Below are positions 37,746 through 47,990 of a stretch of 64,000 bases of DNA, one piece after another (the first letter of the stretch is position 1; each line of letters opens with the position of its first letter). Source of the stretch: Aspidiotus rigidus (lineage: Eukaryota; Arthropoda; Insecta; Hemiptera; Diaspididae); NCBI GenBank assembly GCA_035079385.1, contig JAVHKY010000052.1, positions 6,510,001-6,574,000 of the forward strand, written 5' to 3'. Position numbers and translations under genes: made by a program. The notes under the pieces were generated by a model that was not told where the DNA came from, did no database searches, and saw nothing but the letters and a program-made list of their open reading frames with translations.

Positions 37746-38315
37746 CAGTGAACTCCGCTCATTGGAATCGAGTTGGTACCAGAGCAATGTAATTCAATTA
37801 ACCGAACAATTCTTATAAGCGAAAATGGTAAAAAAAAACTACACTTTTTTCTCAATAATATTGAATCAAACCAATAGCCCTCGTGCAGCTCTAGTGCTCG
37901 TAAAAATAAAAAAAAAAAATGATTGAGATTACAAAATAATATGTTGATTTACCTCAACTAAAAGTAGTAATCAATCTTTTTTACCTAAATTTTTTTTTTT
38001 TTTTCATTTGTTTTTGGTACTTGTTAAGCTGATGTTTCTTATTTTTGGTTATTTTTTATCAGTTTAGGTCAATTTCGGTCGTGATTGGTCATTTTTAGGT
38101 CGTTATTTTCTCAATTTCGGCCATTAGTTGGTTGTCTTTCAACGTTTTACGTCGATTTTTGTGGAAATCTCAATTAGATTAAACGGGCTTATAATTAGGT
38201 ACAATGAGCGGTAAATTTTACACCGTAAAGGATAAATCCGTTCCGTTCTAGCCGAATTCAATTCAATTATCCGGATTATTCTACTAAGAGGGATTCCAAT
38301 AAGCGGAGTTTACTG
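37746..38315. mobile_element. pogo/Tigger-like MITE with TA duplication
   Basis: The termini are inverted: cagtgaactccgctcattgg at 37746 and, in reverse complement from 38315, cagtaaactccgcttattgg, with two mismatches in about 24. TA flanks both ends (37744-37745 and 38316-38317). The TA target and CAGT..CTCCGCTTAT-type ends are typical of the pogo/Tigger branch of Tc1-mariner. The 570-bp interior is AT-rich with no transposase, so it is non-autonomous. Confidence 0.75.
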
Positions 38316-38332
38316 TATTTCCAAATTGTCTG

Positions 38333-38629
38333 CTAAAAAATTTTACAAAATTTTGCAATGATTTTGTTCTCAAACGAAGGTGAATATTCGGAATACGAGT
38401 AGCCTATCGAGAATCTCGAAGTTAATGATGAGTGAGAATGAATGAACACGGTATTTTCTATTCGCTCGTCTTTCTTGTAAAATTCAAACGGAATGCCACA
38501 TAAAAGAATTTTTAAATTATGACGATCTCGTGATATTTGTACAAAATTATCGAAGGTGATCTCATAATGATGTTTGTTTCTAATTTTCAATATCAAATCG
38601 ATCGGTGGCACATGTTTCACTGAGTTCAT
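38333..38629 (-). CDS. Unrecognised 98-codon open frame
   Basis: The frame begins MNSVKHVPPIDLILKIRNKH and has a balanced composition (VQISRDRHNLKILLCGIPF), looking more protein-like than neighbouring frames, but no family is recognised. It could be an exon or an element fragment. It starts just beyond the pogo-like MITE. Confidence 0.2.
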   Translation of the reverse strand: MNSVKHVPPIDLILKIRNKHHYEITFDNFVQISRDRHNLKILLCGIPFEFYKKDERIENTVFIHSHSSLTSRFSIGYSYSEYSPSFENKIIAKFCKIF

Positions 38630-39430
38630 TTATTAAAAGTGATCGTGAAATAGCTGAAAGGAAAAAAAAATCATTCTCCTTGAGGTAGCACTCCGAGCAA
38701 ATTGGTAGCGAGACTAATACAATTAAATACAATGACAAAGACTTAGTTTAAAATGCTGGTATACTGTTATTGATACTAATTTTCCACAAGATGCAGCAAT
38801 GAACACTTTGTTAACAAACTCAATTTTTTGTACAATTATGAACACTCACCTGTTGTGTTATCATTGCATCTCTACTATCCGTACATCAAACCAGCGGAGG
38901 ATGCAAGTACACATACCTTATGAAAATAAATTTTATAAAATATTATAAAATCTAAATAAATGTCGACCATGGCTGCACTGTGCCAGAAACATTTCCACAA
39001 CGTTTCATAAATTTCATTGTTATGAAACTGTAAAACTGAAACATCGGTCGAAATAGGTACGGATTGGAATTATGCTGTATGTTCTCTCTCCTTTGCACCA
39101 ACGGTTAACACCCAGCGCACTCAGGTAGCAGTTTCCAACGAAACGACAACTCTTTTAACAAAAGGTTTGTACGTCTGCTTACGAAGTGTATATAGTCAAT
39201 GGCTTTACCGTAGGTACCATAGTATTGCTGAATTTTTCAAAGAATATAGAACATCGAGAAATGTACCTAGAAAAATGAATATTTTTGAATATTATAGAGT
39301 TTAATAAAATTTAATTTTTCGGCCAAGTCCGAGCTCTCTACGTTAATTCCTGATTTTTTTACAATTTTTTGAAAAGCAGTGAGTTGCCATAAGACTCTAT
39401 ATACCATCAAAACCAGACTGACAACGCGCT
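38630..39430. other. No recognised gene
   Basis: AT-rich. Contains the dispersed segment 39040-39095 that matches 1600-1655 in inverted orientation. Confidence 0.3.
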
Positions 39431-39859
39431 CTACAAATACGTTGCGGAACAACCAGAGAACGACGGACAGTTGTTTTTATGGTGAAGATATGCGAGTGTC
39501 AATACCTCTATAATGTACGGTGTTTGCAATGAAGAACTTGGTTCTTCTCTAAATATATGTTTTATAAATGACAATTCTCTACTTTCGTCAATTGTAAGTA
39601 ATGACCGTTCGTCATCTATAAGCCTTTTATAAATAACAATATTCATATTATGAAGAATTGCAATTATACACAGTTCAGGATGATCGGCGTATTCTCGAGG
39701 ATCATCGGTTTTAGGAACGACACTTGCAATACTATAGGTAAAGCCCTGTAAATACGAGTGAGGACATGGTCCGCCATATTTAGTCCTTACGTCATCATTT
39801 ATCTCCATAGCTCCCAATTCAGATGAGGAATTTGTGTGATTAGTGAAGCTATACTGCAT
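39431..39859 (-). CDS. Unrecognised 142-codon open frame overlapping an inverted-repeat arm
   Basis: The frame starts MQYSFTNHTNSSSELGAMEI and ends SGCSATYL. Its first half overlaps the left arm of the inverted repeat at 39727-39812, so part of it is repeat DNA. No domain was recognised. It may be a fragment of a mobile element or chance. Confidence 0.2.
   Translation of the reverse strand: MQYSFTNHTNSSSELGAMEINDDVRTKYGGPCPHSYLQGFTYSIASVVPKTDDPREYADHPELCIIAILHNMNIVIYKRLIDDERSLLTIDESRELSFIKHIFREEPSSSLQTPYIIEVLTLAYLHHKNNCPSFSGCSATYL
39727..39812. repeat. Left arm of an inverted repeat whose right arm is split by the gypsy element
   Basis: In reverse complement this arm matches 39957-40012 joined to 44723-44760 (landmarks acgtcatcatt, ggtccatgtc, ctcactcgtattta, agggct). 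The uninterrupted arm contains the gypsy target once, which confirms the 5-bp duplication atgtc. It looks like a foldback or MITE older than the retrotransposon. Confidence 0.7.
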
Positions 39860-40012
39860 TTCTCAATAGTGTTGAGTCTTGCATTTTGCTTTGGCACTTG
39901 GTCTAGTATGTTCTCTTATTATTTTCAAATTATGATAAACTGTTATGAGTCATTAGAATAGGAGACTGTGAAAGTAATGATGACGTAACGACTAAACTTG
40001 GCGGTCCATGTC

Positions 40013-40146
40013 TGTGGGTATATTTTTGAAATACAACAGGTTTCTGTACAATAGTAAAGCTGAACGACCTTCGTGACTCGGTGCGTCTCAAGAAAGGGTC
40101 GTTCGCGAGGGAGTCGAGAAACTGTCGCTATAAGTAGGTTGCTACA
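40013..40146 (-). repeat. 3' LTR of the gypsy element
   Basis: Starts tgtgggtat and ends gctaca on the plus strand (TG...CA). It shares gaaatacaacaggtttctg and ctcaagaaagggtcgttcgc with the other LTR. On the minus strand a purine-rich tract (gcgagggagagaatc) lies directly before it, at about 40147-40162, suitable as the polypurine primer for plus-strand synthesis. Confidence 0.8.
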
Positions 40147-40643
40147 AGATTCTCTCCCTCGCAACAGCGATACAATACATGCGAAGATACATACAAACCC
40201 GTTAGCAAAGCAAACAAATAAAATGAAAAACCTATACAGGTTTAAAAAGGGTTTGCTGAGCGAATATGTGCGTGATGATATTATTGCTGTGGTGAGATGA
40301 ATGCGTGGTGAATTATGAGAGAATACAATAGTACAGGTACAAAAATTGTAAATTAAGAATAGGAGAGTCCATCAGGAAATGTTACAGGTCGTCCTGAGCG
40401 TTTTGGTACCTGCTGTGATTCTTCAATAGGTTTTTTTGGATGGTCAGAAATATCCGTGTCTGGAGCCAAGAAGGCAGGTTTTAAAGGGTCTATCGAGATG
40501 GTTTTTTCTTCCCCGTTGATGTCAAGTTTCATTGCCTTTTCAAATCTTTCAATGACGCGATTAGGTCCTATGTACCGCGATTAGCGTGAACACGTGTTGG
40601 TTTTTTGAAATTCTGCATCGTGGCTCTTAGTTATTTGACATAT
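40147..40643 (-). other. Integrase C-terminal / 3' untranslated part of the gypsy element
   Basis: Minus-strand similarity to the tail beyond the integrase core (region of 40430-40600, with proline-rich codons) continues, broken, and then becomes non-coding up to the polypurine tract at 40147-40162. Confidence 0.4.
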
Positions 40644-41516
40644 TCAGGCGGATTTTTGATTATTTTCTCTGAAGAATCGAAAAAATCTGGTGACATACAC
40701 TAATTCGGCAGGTGAAATTCCATCATCTACGTTTACTATACTTTGCAATCCCAATAGAACAATAGATAGGATATCGGCCCATGATGGATTATTGTCATGT
40801 GCCATAATTGCCGCTTTCACAGTTCTGTGCCAGCGTTCCACCTTGCCATTAGACTGGGGTTGGTAAGAGGTTGTGTGAATTTTTCAAGCACCAAGGAGAG
40901 TTGCGAGACAATGGAATAGGTCGCTCTCAAATTGTCTGCCCTGGTCAGTGGTGATAGTCTGCGGAGCTCCAAAGCGTGCGATCCAGTGTCGCATGAGGAG
41001 TTGAGCGACGTTTTCTGCCGAGATGCTGGCGGTAGGGATGGCTTCAGGCCATTGTGTTGTACAATCAATAATCGTGAGAGCATATTTAAATCCTTTTGAT
41101 GGTGGAAGTTCTCCAACTAAGTCAATATGAATATGCTTAAATCAATCGCTTGGTGGGAATGTTCCGTGAGGGCTTTTTGTATGCCAACTTATCTTCAATT
41201 TTTGACAAGGGAGGCATGTGCGGGCCCATGAGGTACAGTCTTTCTTTATTTTAGGCCAAACAAATCGATCTATCATGAGGCGTACAGTTGCGCGTGTATT
41301 TGGGTGCGAGAGATTGTGAACTGCGTCAAACACACGTTTTTGGAATTCAAGAGGAACAAAAGGTCTAGGCTTTCCTAAACTCATGTCGCAAAAAATAATT
41401 CCCTTTGTTTCTGGAATGGTACGCGGTTGCAAGTCTAATGAAGTGTTTTTGTTTCCTAGTAGACTTTGCAATTTGGCGTCTTCTCGCGGAGCTTGAGCTA
41501 ATTCGTCATGGTACAC
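40644..41516 (-). pseudogene. gypsy integrase
   Basis: Three frames together give an integrase. At 41516-41142 lies the HHCC zinc-binding domain (VHNLSHPNTRATV, then CTSWARTCLPCQKLK). In the middle is a frameshifted catalytic core with DQGRQFESDLFH. At 40841-40644 lies the C-terminal core with VERWHRTVKAAIMAHDNNPS. Integrase joins the DNA copy to chromosomal DNA. An in-frame stop at about 41142 and two frameshifts make it non-functional. Confidence 0.8.
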
Positions 41517-41650
41517 TGCCAGGAACTGTTATGGTCATAAGGCGTGAGAGAGAATCCGCTGGAATATTCTCGCAACCGGGTAAATAATGAATGTCAGTTG
41601 TAAATTGCCCAATAAAATCCAAGTGTCGAAATTGACGTGGTGACGCTTTT

Positions 41651-42680
41651 TCAAATTTCTGGCAAAAGGCATACGTGAGGTGGTCTGTGAAGATGATAAA
41701 ATGAGACAGCTGAGTAGATAGCCAAAAGTTCTCTGTTGTACGTGGTATATTTTGTTTCGGCGGGAGACAGTTTTCGAGAGAAAAACGCTAGCGGTTGGGT
41801 TTCATTACCGTTTTTCTGGTGTAATACTGCTCCAATTGCGTGATCACTAGCATCACATACTAGGGACAAAGGTGCACCCGGTAGAGGATGGGCTAGTGTG
41901 ACAGCTTCGACTAGGGCCGTTTTGGCTTTCTCGAATGCGTCTGTTGTCTTTTGAGACCAGGTCAACAGAGTCTTGTCATTTTTTTTATTTCCGACTATCA
42001 TACCAGAAAATTTTGAGAGGATTTTGGCTGCTTGTGGGATGCTAAGACGGTAGAAGTTGATCATACCTAAAAATCTTCTGAGTTGCTTAACAATTTGTGG
42101 TTTTGGGAACTCAGTGATTGCTTGAGTTTTTACAGATGAAGGACGAATACCTGAAGATGATACGTCGTAGCCTAAAAATGAAACTTCAATGCCGTTATAT
42201 ACAGATTTATCGACGTTTAACGTTGATCCAGCTTCATCTAGCGTTTGTAAAATGGTTTTGACGTGTTCCTTGTGCATAGTTTTGTCTTCAGATGCGATAA
42301 GAATATCGTCAAGATATACATACGCGAAATAGTGTTTCCAAAGTAAGCCGTGTAGGAACCAACCGTTGGAAGGTTTGCGCTGCGTTTTGAAGGCCGTACG
42401 GCATGTTCGGAAATTCAAAAAGTCCAAAAGGCGTTATTACTGCCGTTTTTGGGATGTCCTCTTCCGCTACTGGTATATGGTAATACGCTCCTACGAGATC
42501 AAGTTTTGTGAATCTCTTCTTACCCGCTAGTTGAGAATTAAAATCCATTATGTTGGGAACGGGATAACGGTCAGGGACAGTGAGGTTATTTAAAGCTCGA
42601 AAATCTCCACAAGGCCTGAACGTCGTTCCTTTTCGTGGGTGAACTCCAAGGTGATTTAGATGGTCTCGCGTGACCTGCAT
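41651..42680 (-). pseudogene. gypsy reverse transcriptase and RNase H
   Basis: The N-terminal RT part (42680-42309) has FRPCGDFRALNNLTVPDRYP, KLDLVGAYYHIPV (first catalytic Asp) and FGLFEFPNMPYGLQNAAQTF. A frameshift near 42320-42400 leads into the second frame with FAYVYLDDILIASED (catalytic YLDD), the thumb region FLGMINFYRLSIPQAA, and the RNase H start LSLVCDASDHAIGAVLHQ. Together they copy the RNA genome and remove it. The frameshift and the stop after RNase H show inactivity. Confidence 0.85.
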
Positions 42681-42825
42681 TCAACGTATATTGGAATTCT
42701 TTCTTGGCTAATGCCAGTTTATCAGGGGGCAATCGTCGAGCTTCTGAGGTGACCGGGATGGAGCCGGTGGTCTCGATATAATGGACCGTGTCGTGTTTGG
42801 TCTTAGGTGTTAATTTATTTTGGGG

Positions 42826-43023
42826 TCATGTGAGGTTCGGAAAATCTTGTAGAATTTTGGAAAAAGGAGACGATTGTGCAACAGTGCGTATGGTAGGCTC
42901 GCTAGAGTTTGTGATTACACCGTTTACAAATAATGAGGTATTTGGATCGATTAACCTCTTATTTTTCATGTCAACCAGTAAACCAAAATGTTCTCGGCAA
43001 TCAGCGCCTATAATGGGGACGTT
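42826..43023 (-). pseudogene. gypsy aspartic protease, C-terminal half
   Basis: Resumes after the MITE with NVPIIGADCREHFGLLVDMK, the flap-distal end of the retropepsin fold, followed by the linker to reverse transcriptase. The duplicated ggacgtt bases at the MITE border encode the overlapping NV(P) codons. Confidence 0.72.
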
Positions 43024-43330
43024 CAAAGCCTCCTATAGTTAGAAGCCATGAACGTAAAATTGGCAACTGCACAACCAAATTGGCAACTGCACAACCGTGG
43101 GCCGACTTTTACATTGCTCTTATGGGGAGAAACTCTTTGAGCGTCTGTTTCTTAAGAAAATATTAAGTTTTTGAAAAAATCGAAAAGAACAAAAGTTGTA
43201 GCTTGTGAAATTTCCTTTAAATAAGGGTCAACTCGATTTTTTCATGAGAGAGGTGTTTTACATGTAAATGCGCGGGCCGAATGCGGTGTTCCCTTTCTAC
43301 GTTCATGGCTTCTAACTATAGGAGGCTTTG
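43024..43330. mobile_element. MITE inserted in the gypsy protease (33-bp TIR, 7-8 bp TSD)
   Basis: The TIRs are identical over 33 bp, from caaagcctcctatagttaga at 43024 and its reverse complement ending at 43330. The target duplication is ggacgtt at 43017-43023 and 43331-43337 (8 bp, gggacgtt, if the last G is shared). The interior has a 20-bp direct duplication (aattggcaactgcacaacc) at about 43058-43100. Such TSD lengths suit the hAT or P superfamilies. There is no transposase. Confidence 0.85.
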
Positions 43331-43387
43331 GGACGTTGATTTTCGCGACGATGAAAATCCACGAGAAGTCACGTTGTAAGCCAAGGT

Positions 43388-43585
43388 CTACCTGTAGTAG
43401 TCTTTCTCCATACGTTTCAATCGGTGTTTGATTTGCCGCGTATAATTTTGTTCTTGTAGGTCGTTTTTTATCTCCGAACTAGGGGGGAAAACAGACAAGT
43501 CTGCTCCGGTATCAATCAGGAAAAGGCGATTTGTTGTGCGGTCGCGGATGAAAAGACGACGCCTAGTAAGTATTAGGCACGCCAC
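43388..43585 (-). pseudogene. gypsy aspartic protease, N-terminal half
   Basis: Contains RLFLIDTGADLSVFPPS, the retropepsin active-site loop with DTGA. The frame ends at 43388; coding similarity continues downstream in another frame (DLGLQRDFSWIFIVAKINVP) until the MITE at 43330. Confidence 0.75.
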
Positions 43586-43881
43586 GCGGCGTCTTTGGTG
43601 ACGTGAACATTAGTTTCCCGTTTGAGGTTTACTGCTCGTAAAAGTACATGGACTTGTACATTTGGTCGCACGTTCTCTAAAGCGGAAGTGATACCAGCAG
43701 AAAACTTTCTGCTCAGGCTTACGTGAGCGAGAGCGTTGGCGAGACTGCGGGTGAGGACTATTTCCTCGCGATCACGATCGTTTGGTACGTAAAGCCGCGA
43801 TTTCTTGAGTTATTTTAGCTAGCTCTATCTTTAATTCAGTGTACTCACTCAAGTTGGAAGACGAGGTTGGGTGTACACAAT

Positions 43882-44421
43882 TTAAGGATCCGTTGTGTTT
43901 TGGACGGGAGGCAGCTCAAAAATCGCGATTTTATTACTGGTTCGGTAACTAAGGTCCCAGCGCGGGCCTGTAACTCGAAGGAAGGCACTAGGCTTACGAT
44001 TTCCGAGGTGTATATCGTTTAATAGAAGATCGATGCGCCGTTGTTCGTGGATGGATAGTATTCGAGTTCTCAAAGCTGCGTACTTGCCGTCGGCCGGGGG
44101 TGCTCTCAGGAGATTGATGACGTCCGTGATGATACTTGGAGGTAGCGATGATACCATGTGGTTGTATTCTGTAGCGTCAGATGAAATGTTGCGAATGGTA
44201 AATTGTGCTTCGACTTGATAGAACCAAGCTTTGACATTCTCGACCCAGACAGGTGGTAATGTAAGAGGTATTGCGGTCACGCGGTCGACATTCACATTCA
44301 CGGGAGACAAATTATTATTTAAAAGCGTGTTATTTACAGGCGGAATAATGTTTCCAGCGGGTGGAATAACGTTTCCGGCGGGCGGAATAACATTATCGTT
44401 TTCTTCAGCCATACTGTTCAA
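43882..44421 (-). pseudogene. gypsy gag
   Basis: A 179-codon frame starting MNSMAEENDNVIPPAGN. It has three short repeats of a (V/I)IPPAGN-type unit at residues 11-28, then the arthropod gypsy capsid motif LTLPPVWVENVKAWFYQVEA and later AALRTRILSIHEQ. Gag forms the particle in which reverse transcription occurs. The frame is broken after about residue 150, with no clear zinc knuckle downstream. Confidence 0.75.
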
Positions 44422-44559
44422 AATTAATTATAATTCGCAAAATGTATGCAATTAATTAATAAGATTAAGTTCAATTCACGCGAAATTGTTCGATCACGTC
44501 GGTGTTACCAGGAATGTGGGCGAACAGAATAGCCGAGATAATTAACACGCACGAGCATC

Positions 44560-44717
44560 GTATATTTTTGAAATACAACAGGTTTCTGTACAGTAGTTAA
44601 CTAGAATACATCGTGAACTACCCTCGTGAACGTTGAATAACCTTCGCGACTCGGTGCGTCTCAAGAAAGGGTCGTTCGCGAGGGAGTCGAGAAACTGTCG
44701 CTAAGTAGGTCGCTACA
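44560..44717 (-). repeat. 5' LTR of the gypsy element
   Basis: Matches the LTR at 40013-40146 but carries about 30 extra bases near 44600-44640. Its inner end departs from the other LTR after gtatattttt, so that border is approximate. The outer end is gctaca followed by the duplicated atgtc. Confidence 0.78.
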
Positions 44718-44978
44718 ATGTCCTCACTCGTATTTATAGGGCTCTACTATAGGCCGGTCCAAAGACGAATTTGGCAGTGCAGAAATTTACAATATTAGAG
44801 CATGAACCTATTCCAGCCGAGTGAGTGCTTGTTTCATTCCTCGTTGTTGTTTTGTTATTCCGTGTCCTTTTTTCATTATAACCATTCCTTTTCCTCGACT
44901 TTTTTTTTGTCTCGCGTCCATTTATGACACCTCCATTTCTTCTGGAGAGACCCAGAAAACCTTTCAGTATCATTGCCA

Positions 44979-46740
44979 ACCAAGCAGCTGTTTTTTTACC
45001 TAGTCCACTAGAGAACTCATTCCCAAGCTTTATTTGCTAATGTTTTGTCTGCTTCAGCACGCTCTGTAGGATTAGTGTTGTTCTCTGATATTCTTTGTCA
45101 TGGATCAATGCTGGCCTGCAGCGTCAAGTGCATTAACAGGGGTAACGTTATCCTGTAGTTTTTTTCTAATCTTGTACCAGGACCCAAATACTGATAACCT
45201 GGTACATGTAATATTCCCCTCTTCAGGCGCCTAAGAGCCGAGATGGAAAGTGATTCAATAAATTTTTGAAGAAAATGCAGATAACGTCATATTTAAAGAG
45301 CTAACGTTTTTTGATATTTTGAGCTTGTTCTCGTTAAGATTGATCAACTGTACTGCGCTTTGCCCTCTGTCTGACGTTTCATTTTAAAACCTGAATAACT
45401 CGCTTTGTAGTTTATCAATCTTAACGAGACCGAGTTAAAAAAATCGAGAATCGTTTACTCTTTCCAAATATTTTTTTCCCCGCGGGATCGAATACTGTTT
45501 GCAAATCAATGATTAACGTGTTTTTCGAAGATTTTTCCATAAGAGCCTGTATAAAACTTGGCCCGTATTTTTCGTCATCGCGACGTTACGAGATTTAATA
45601 TTCCGGTCTGATACTAGAGACGGCCATGGTTAATCCAAACAGTGTCGATATAATAAATGATACAAATATGCGATCGATATACGTTGATAACTATCAATTT
45701 ATATTTAATTAATCATCTTTAGCAATCACTGATCAAAGCCCTTCTATTTAGAATTTTAAAATTTGAAGCCACACATTTCTTCCGCACTCGTGGATCACAG
45801 ATCAAATGTTCTGATCCGCAGTTGATTGATCGGTCAACCGTCGGTTTGCAAAGAGAAACAAAGCAAAGAAATGTTACTGATCCGTGATGCGGACAGTTTC
45901 CAATGAACGATGATTGATCCGCGATCTGATCCGTTGTGAGACCAATGATTCGCGGTCCGTAATCTGGATCAAATTGTCACGGCCGTGCCCAACCCTGCTT
46001 GACAGGCACCAACTTTACTTAAATGGGCTTGAAAAATAGAAAATCGGTTGATCTTCAAACTATATTCTTTTCATTTTTCCAAAAACCCCATTTTATTTGC
46101 ATACATATCAAAATATTAGAATTTTTCGTTTTTTCCTATGAACGTCCATGTAAATGTGTATCCACTGATTTTGAAATGCAATGTTGTAACATTGCTACCT
46201 TCCGGGCTTGTATCGAGTAGGCCGTGATAAACACCCATTGAACCTAAAAGCCTGAAATCATTGTGAAAGACACAAAATGTGGTGACTAAAATTTGGGCCA
46301 TGTTTGAAGATGACAGAAGAATTCCCTATTTTTTTACGCACTTTCATAGAAACTTTGAAAAATTTTGCCTTTTTGCACAGCATTGCCGTTCCAATTCTGT
46401 TGCTAGAAGAAAATACTACCCGCTTGTACTAGGCCTATGAGTATCCAAGCTGTTCTGTATACTGTATACTAAGTTTTCTCTCTTCAGATATTGAGCTTTA
46501 TGCATACTTGCTTGCAGTATAGAGGTAGTATAAACTAGTACAGTCCTCCTAGTAAAAAGCTATCCTGCTAGTATACAGGTAAATTCCTGATTGAGCCTAG
46601 TATAAAGGCCTCCTAGTATACAGCTAGTGAAAACTGTACAGAACAAGTAACGTTCAAGTCTAGAATAAGCTTAGTATAAATAAAGCCTGGATTCAGTAAA
46701 ACTCTAGTATAAAAATTAAAATTAGTACACTACATGGAAC
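44979..46740. other. Unassigned DNA with several repeat scars
   Basis: Contains an inverted repeat (45297-45468), a gatc-rich stretch (45780-45980) ending in ggccgtgcccaaccctg at 45981-45997, which in reverse complement looks like a hAT-type terminus, and a ctagtata-rich segment at 46430-46720. No gene was recognised. Confidence 0.35.
45297..45468. repeat. Imperfect inverted repeat, ~55-60 bp arms
   Basis: The arms at about 45297-45350 and 45409-45468 pair through ctcgttaagattgat and its reverse complement atcaatcttaacgag, extending outward through aacg and gagctt/aactcg. The spacer is about 60 bp. It may be a short foldback element. Confidence 0.55.
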
Positions 46741-47028
46741 AAAAGAGGTTAGAGGGCAACTTGGAAAATTTCAAATTAGGGGTGGGGTTCAGTTAAGACA
46801 TGTAACATGTCATGATAAAAGTAGAAGTACCCAACTAGTCACTGTGAAGGAAAATCTTGGTATCAAGAAACATTTAATAAATTTTAGTCCATTCATGTTT
46901 GTAGCGTATATTACAATATTTTCATACAAGATACCTGTAAGTCATTATTTTTTCAATTCTCTTTCATTTCCACTTGTCAGTGTTTATCAGCAATATTAGC
47001 CTGTCAATCAAAACTCACACTTCAAAAT

Positions 47029-47990
47029 TCAATCATCGGGCTTCTTACAGGTGACTGCAAACAAGACATTTCTTCTTGTGAAAAACAAAGTTAAAATCGG
47101 CGATTGCTTTGTACCAAAACTACGCAGTAGATAATAATTACTATCCCTGTTAATTTCTGGATTATGACAAACATTTATATCGTCAAACGATATTTCTTCT
47201 GTAAATTTAGTGAAATCCCATAATTTCATGATACAGTCTTGACCTCCTAAAACATTTGATATACTTTAAGTTTCAAGTCTTGAATATCTTTTATAAAATA
47301 TGCAGAAAATTTCACTAAATAAGTGAGTAACTGAACAAGTATCTATAATACCCACCTGAAACAAGAATATTTCCATCTCTGCTGAAAGCTAAAGTCTCAA
47401 TCATTCCAGTGTGTTCACCAAATAAGCCCAATAAATGGCCATGAGCCAAGTCCCAGATGAATACACTTCTATCAGAGCCAGCAGATGCCAGGAAACGACC
47501 ATCATTCGCAAATGACAACACAGATATTGATCCCTGAAATTATTCAATTTCAGTGTAAAGTAGAATTGCTTTTATTATTCATTTCATATCTGAATGCAAT
47601 ACTGATTTACTTTGTGCCCAGCCATCAATCGCATTTGACTTCCAGTTACACAATCCCATAGACGAACGGTTCGGTCGCTAGATCCAGTAGCCACATAATT
47701 TGAATTAGGGTGAAATTTAACACACTACAAGATTGATATCATTCTTGTTGAGAGGATGACTGACAAAGAATAATCAAAGAAAGGAATTGTACTTACATCA
47801 ACATCCGCATAATGACCAGCAAAAACTCGAACTGGCTGATTATTGTCAGTAACCCAGAGTCTGGCTGTTTTGTCATGTCCTCCACTAACAAAGTAGTAAC
47901 CATGTGGACTGAAGTCACAATCCCATACAGGACTGAGGTGACCTTTGTATACAACTAAGCAAGTCCAAATTAACAGACTCCATAATCTTA
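47029..47990 (-). CDS. Taf5: TAF5 exons 9-12 (C-terminal WD40 propeller)
   Basis: This is the 3' block of the gene. Exon 9 starts at 47990 after tatag, and its first codons (VRLWSLLIWTCL) complete the WD blade opened in exon 8. A nearer-looking acceptor at 47954 would delete that strand, so I rejected it. Exon 9 also holds GYYFVSGGHDKTARLW. Exon 10 holds HPNSNYVATGSSDRTVRLWD. Exon 11 holds FLASAGSDRSVFIWD and the start of the next blade. Exon 12 (47246-47029) holds IMKLWDFTKF and the terminal FFTRRNVLFAV motif, ending KKPDD-stop. Introns here are 73-110 nt, as expected of a normal host gene. Confidence 0.92.

Larger units (their letters stand above)
40013..44717 (-). mobile_element. Ty3/gypsy LTR retrotransposon, degenerate, with 5-bp TSD
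   Basis: The element is bounded by short LTRs (40013-40146 and about 44560-44717) and a 5-bp direct repeat, atgtc, at 40008-40012 and 44718-44722. On the minus strand the order is gag, protease, reverse transcriptase, RNase H, integrase, which is the Ty3/gypsy order. Frameshifts and stops separate the domains, the protease is split by a MITE, and the LTRs differ by a ~30-bp indel, so the copy is old and inactive. No envelope-like frame is present. Confidence 0.88.

Noticed and set aside
45981..46000. hAT-like terminus (reverse complement cagggttgggcacggcc)
   Set aside because: Only one end could be seen. No partner end or 8-bp duplication was found, so no element is called.
47797..47954. Shorter exon 9 using the acceptor at 47954
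   Set aside because: It keeps frame, but deletes the VRLWSL strand of a WD blade. The acceptor at 47990 restores it with matching phase.
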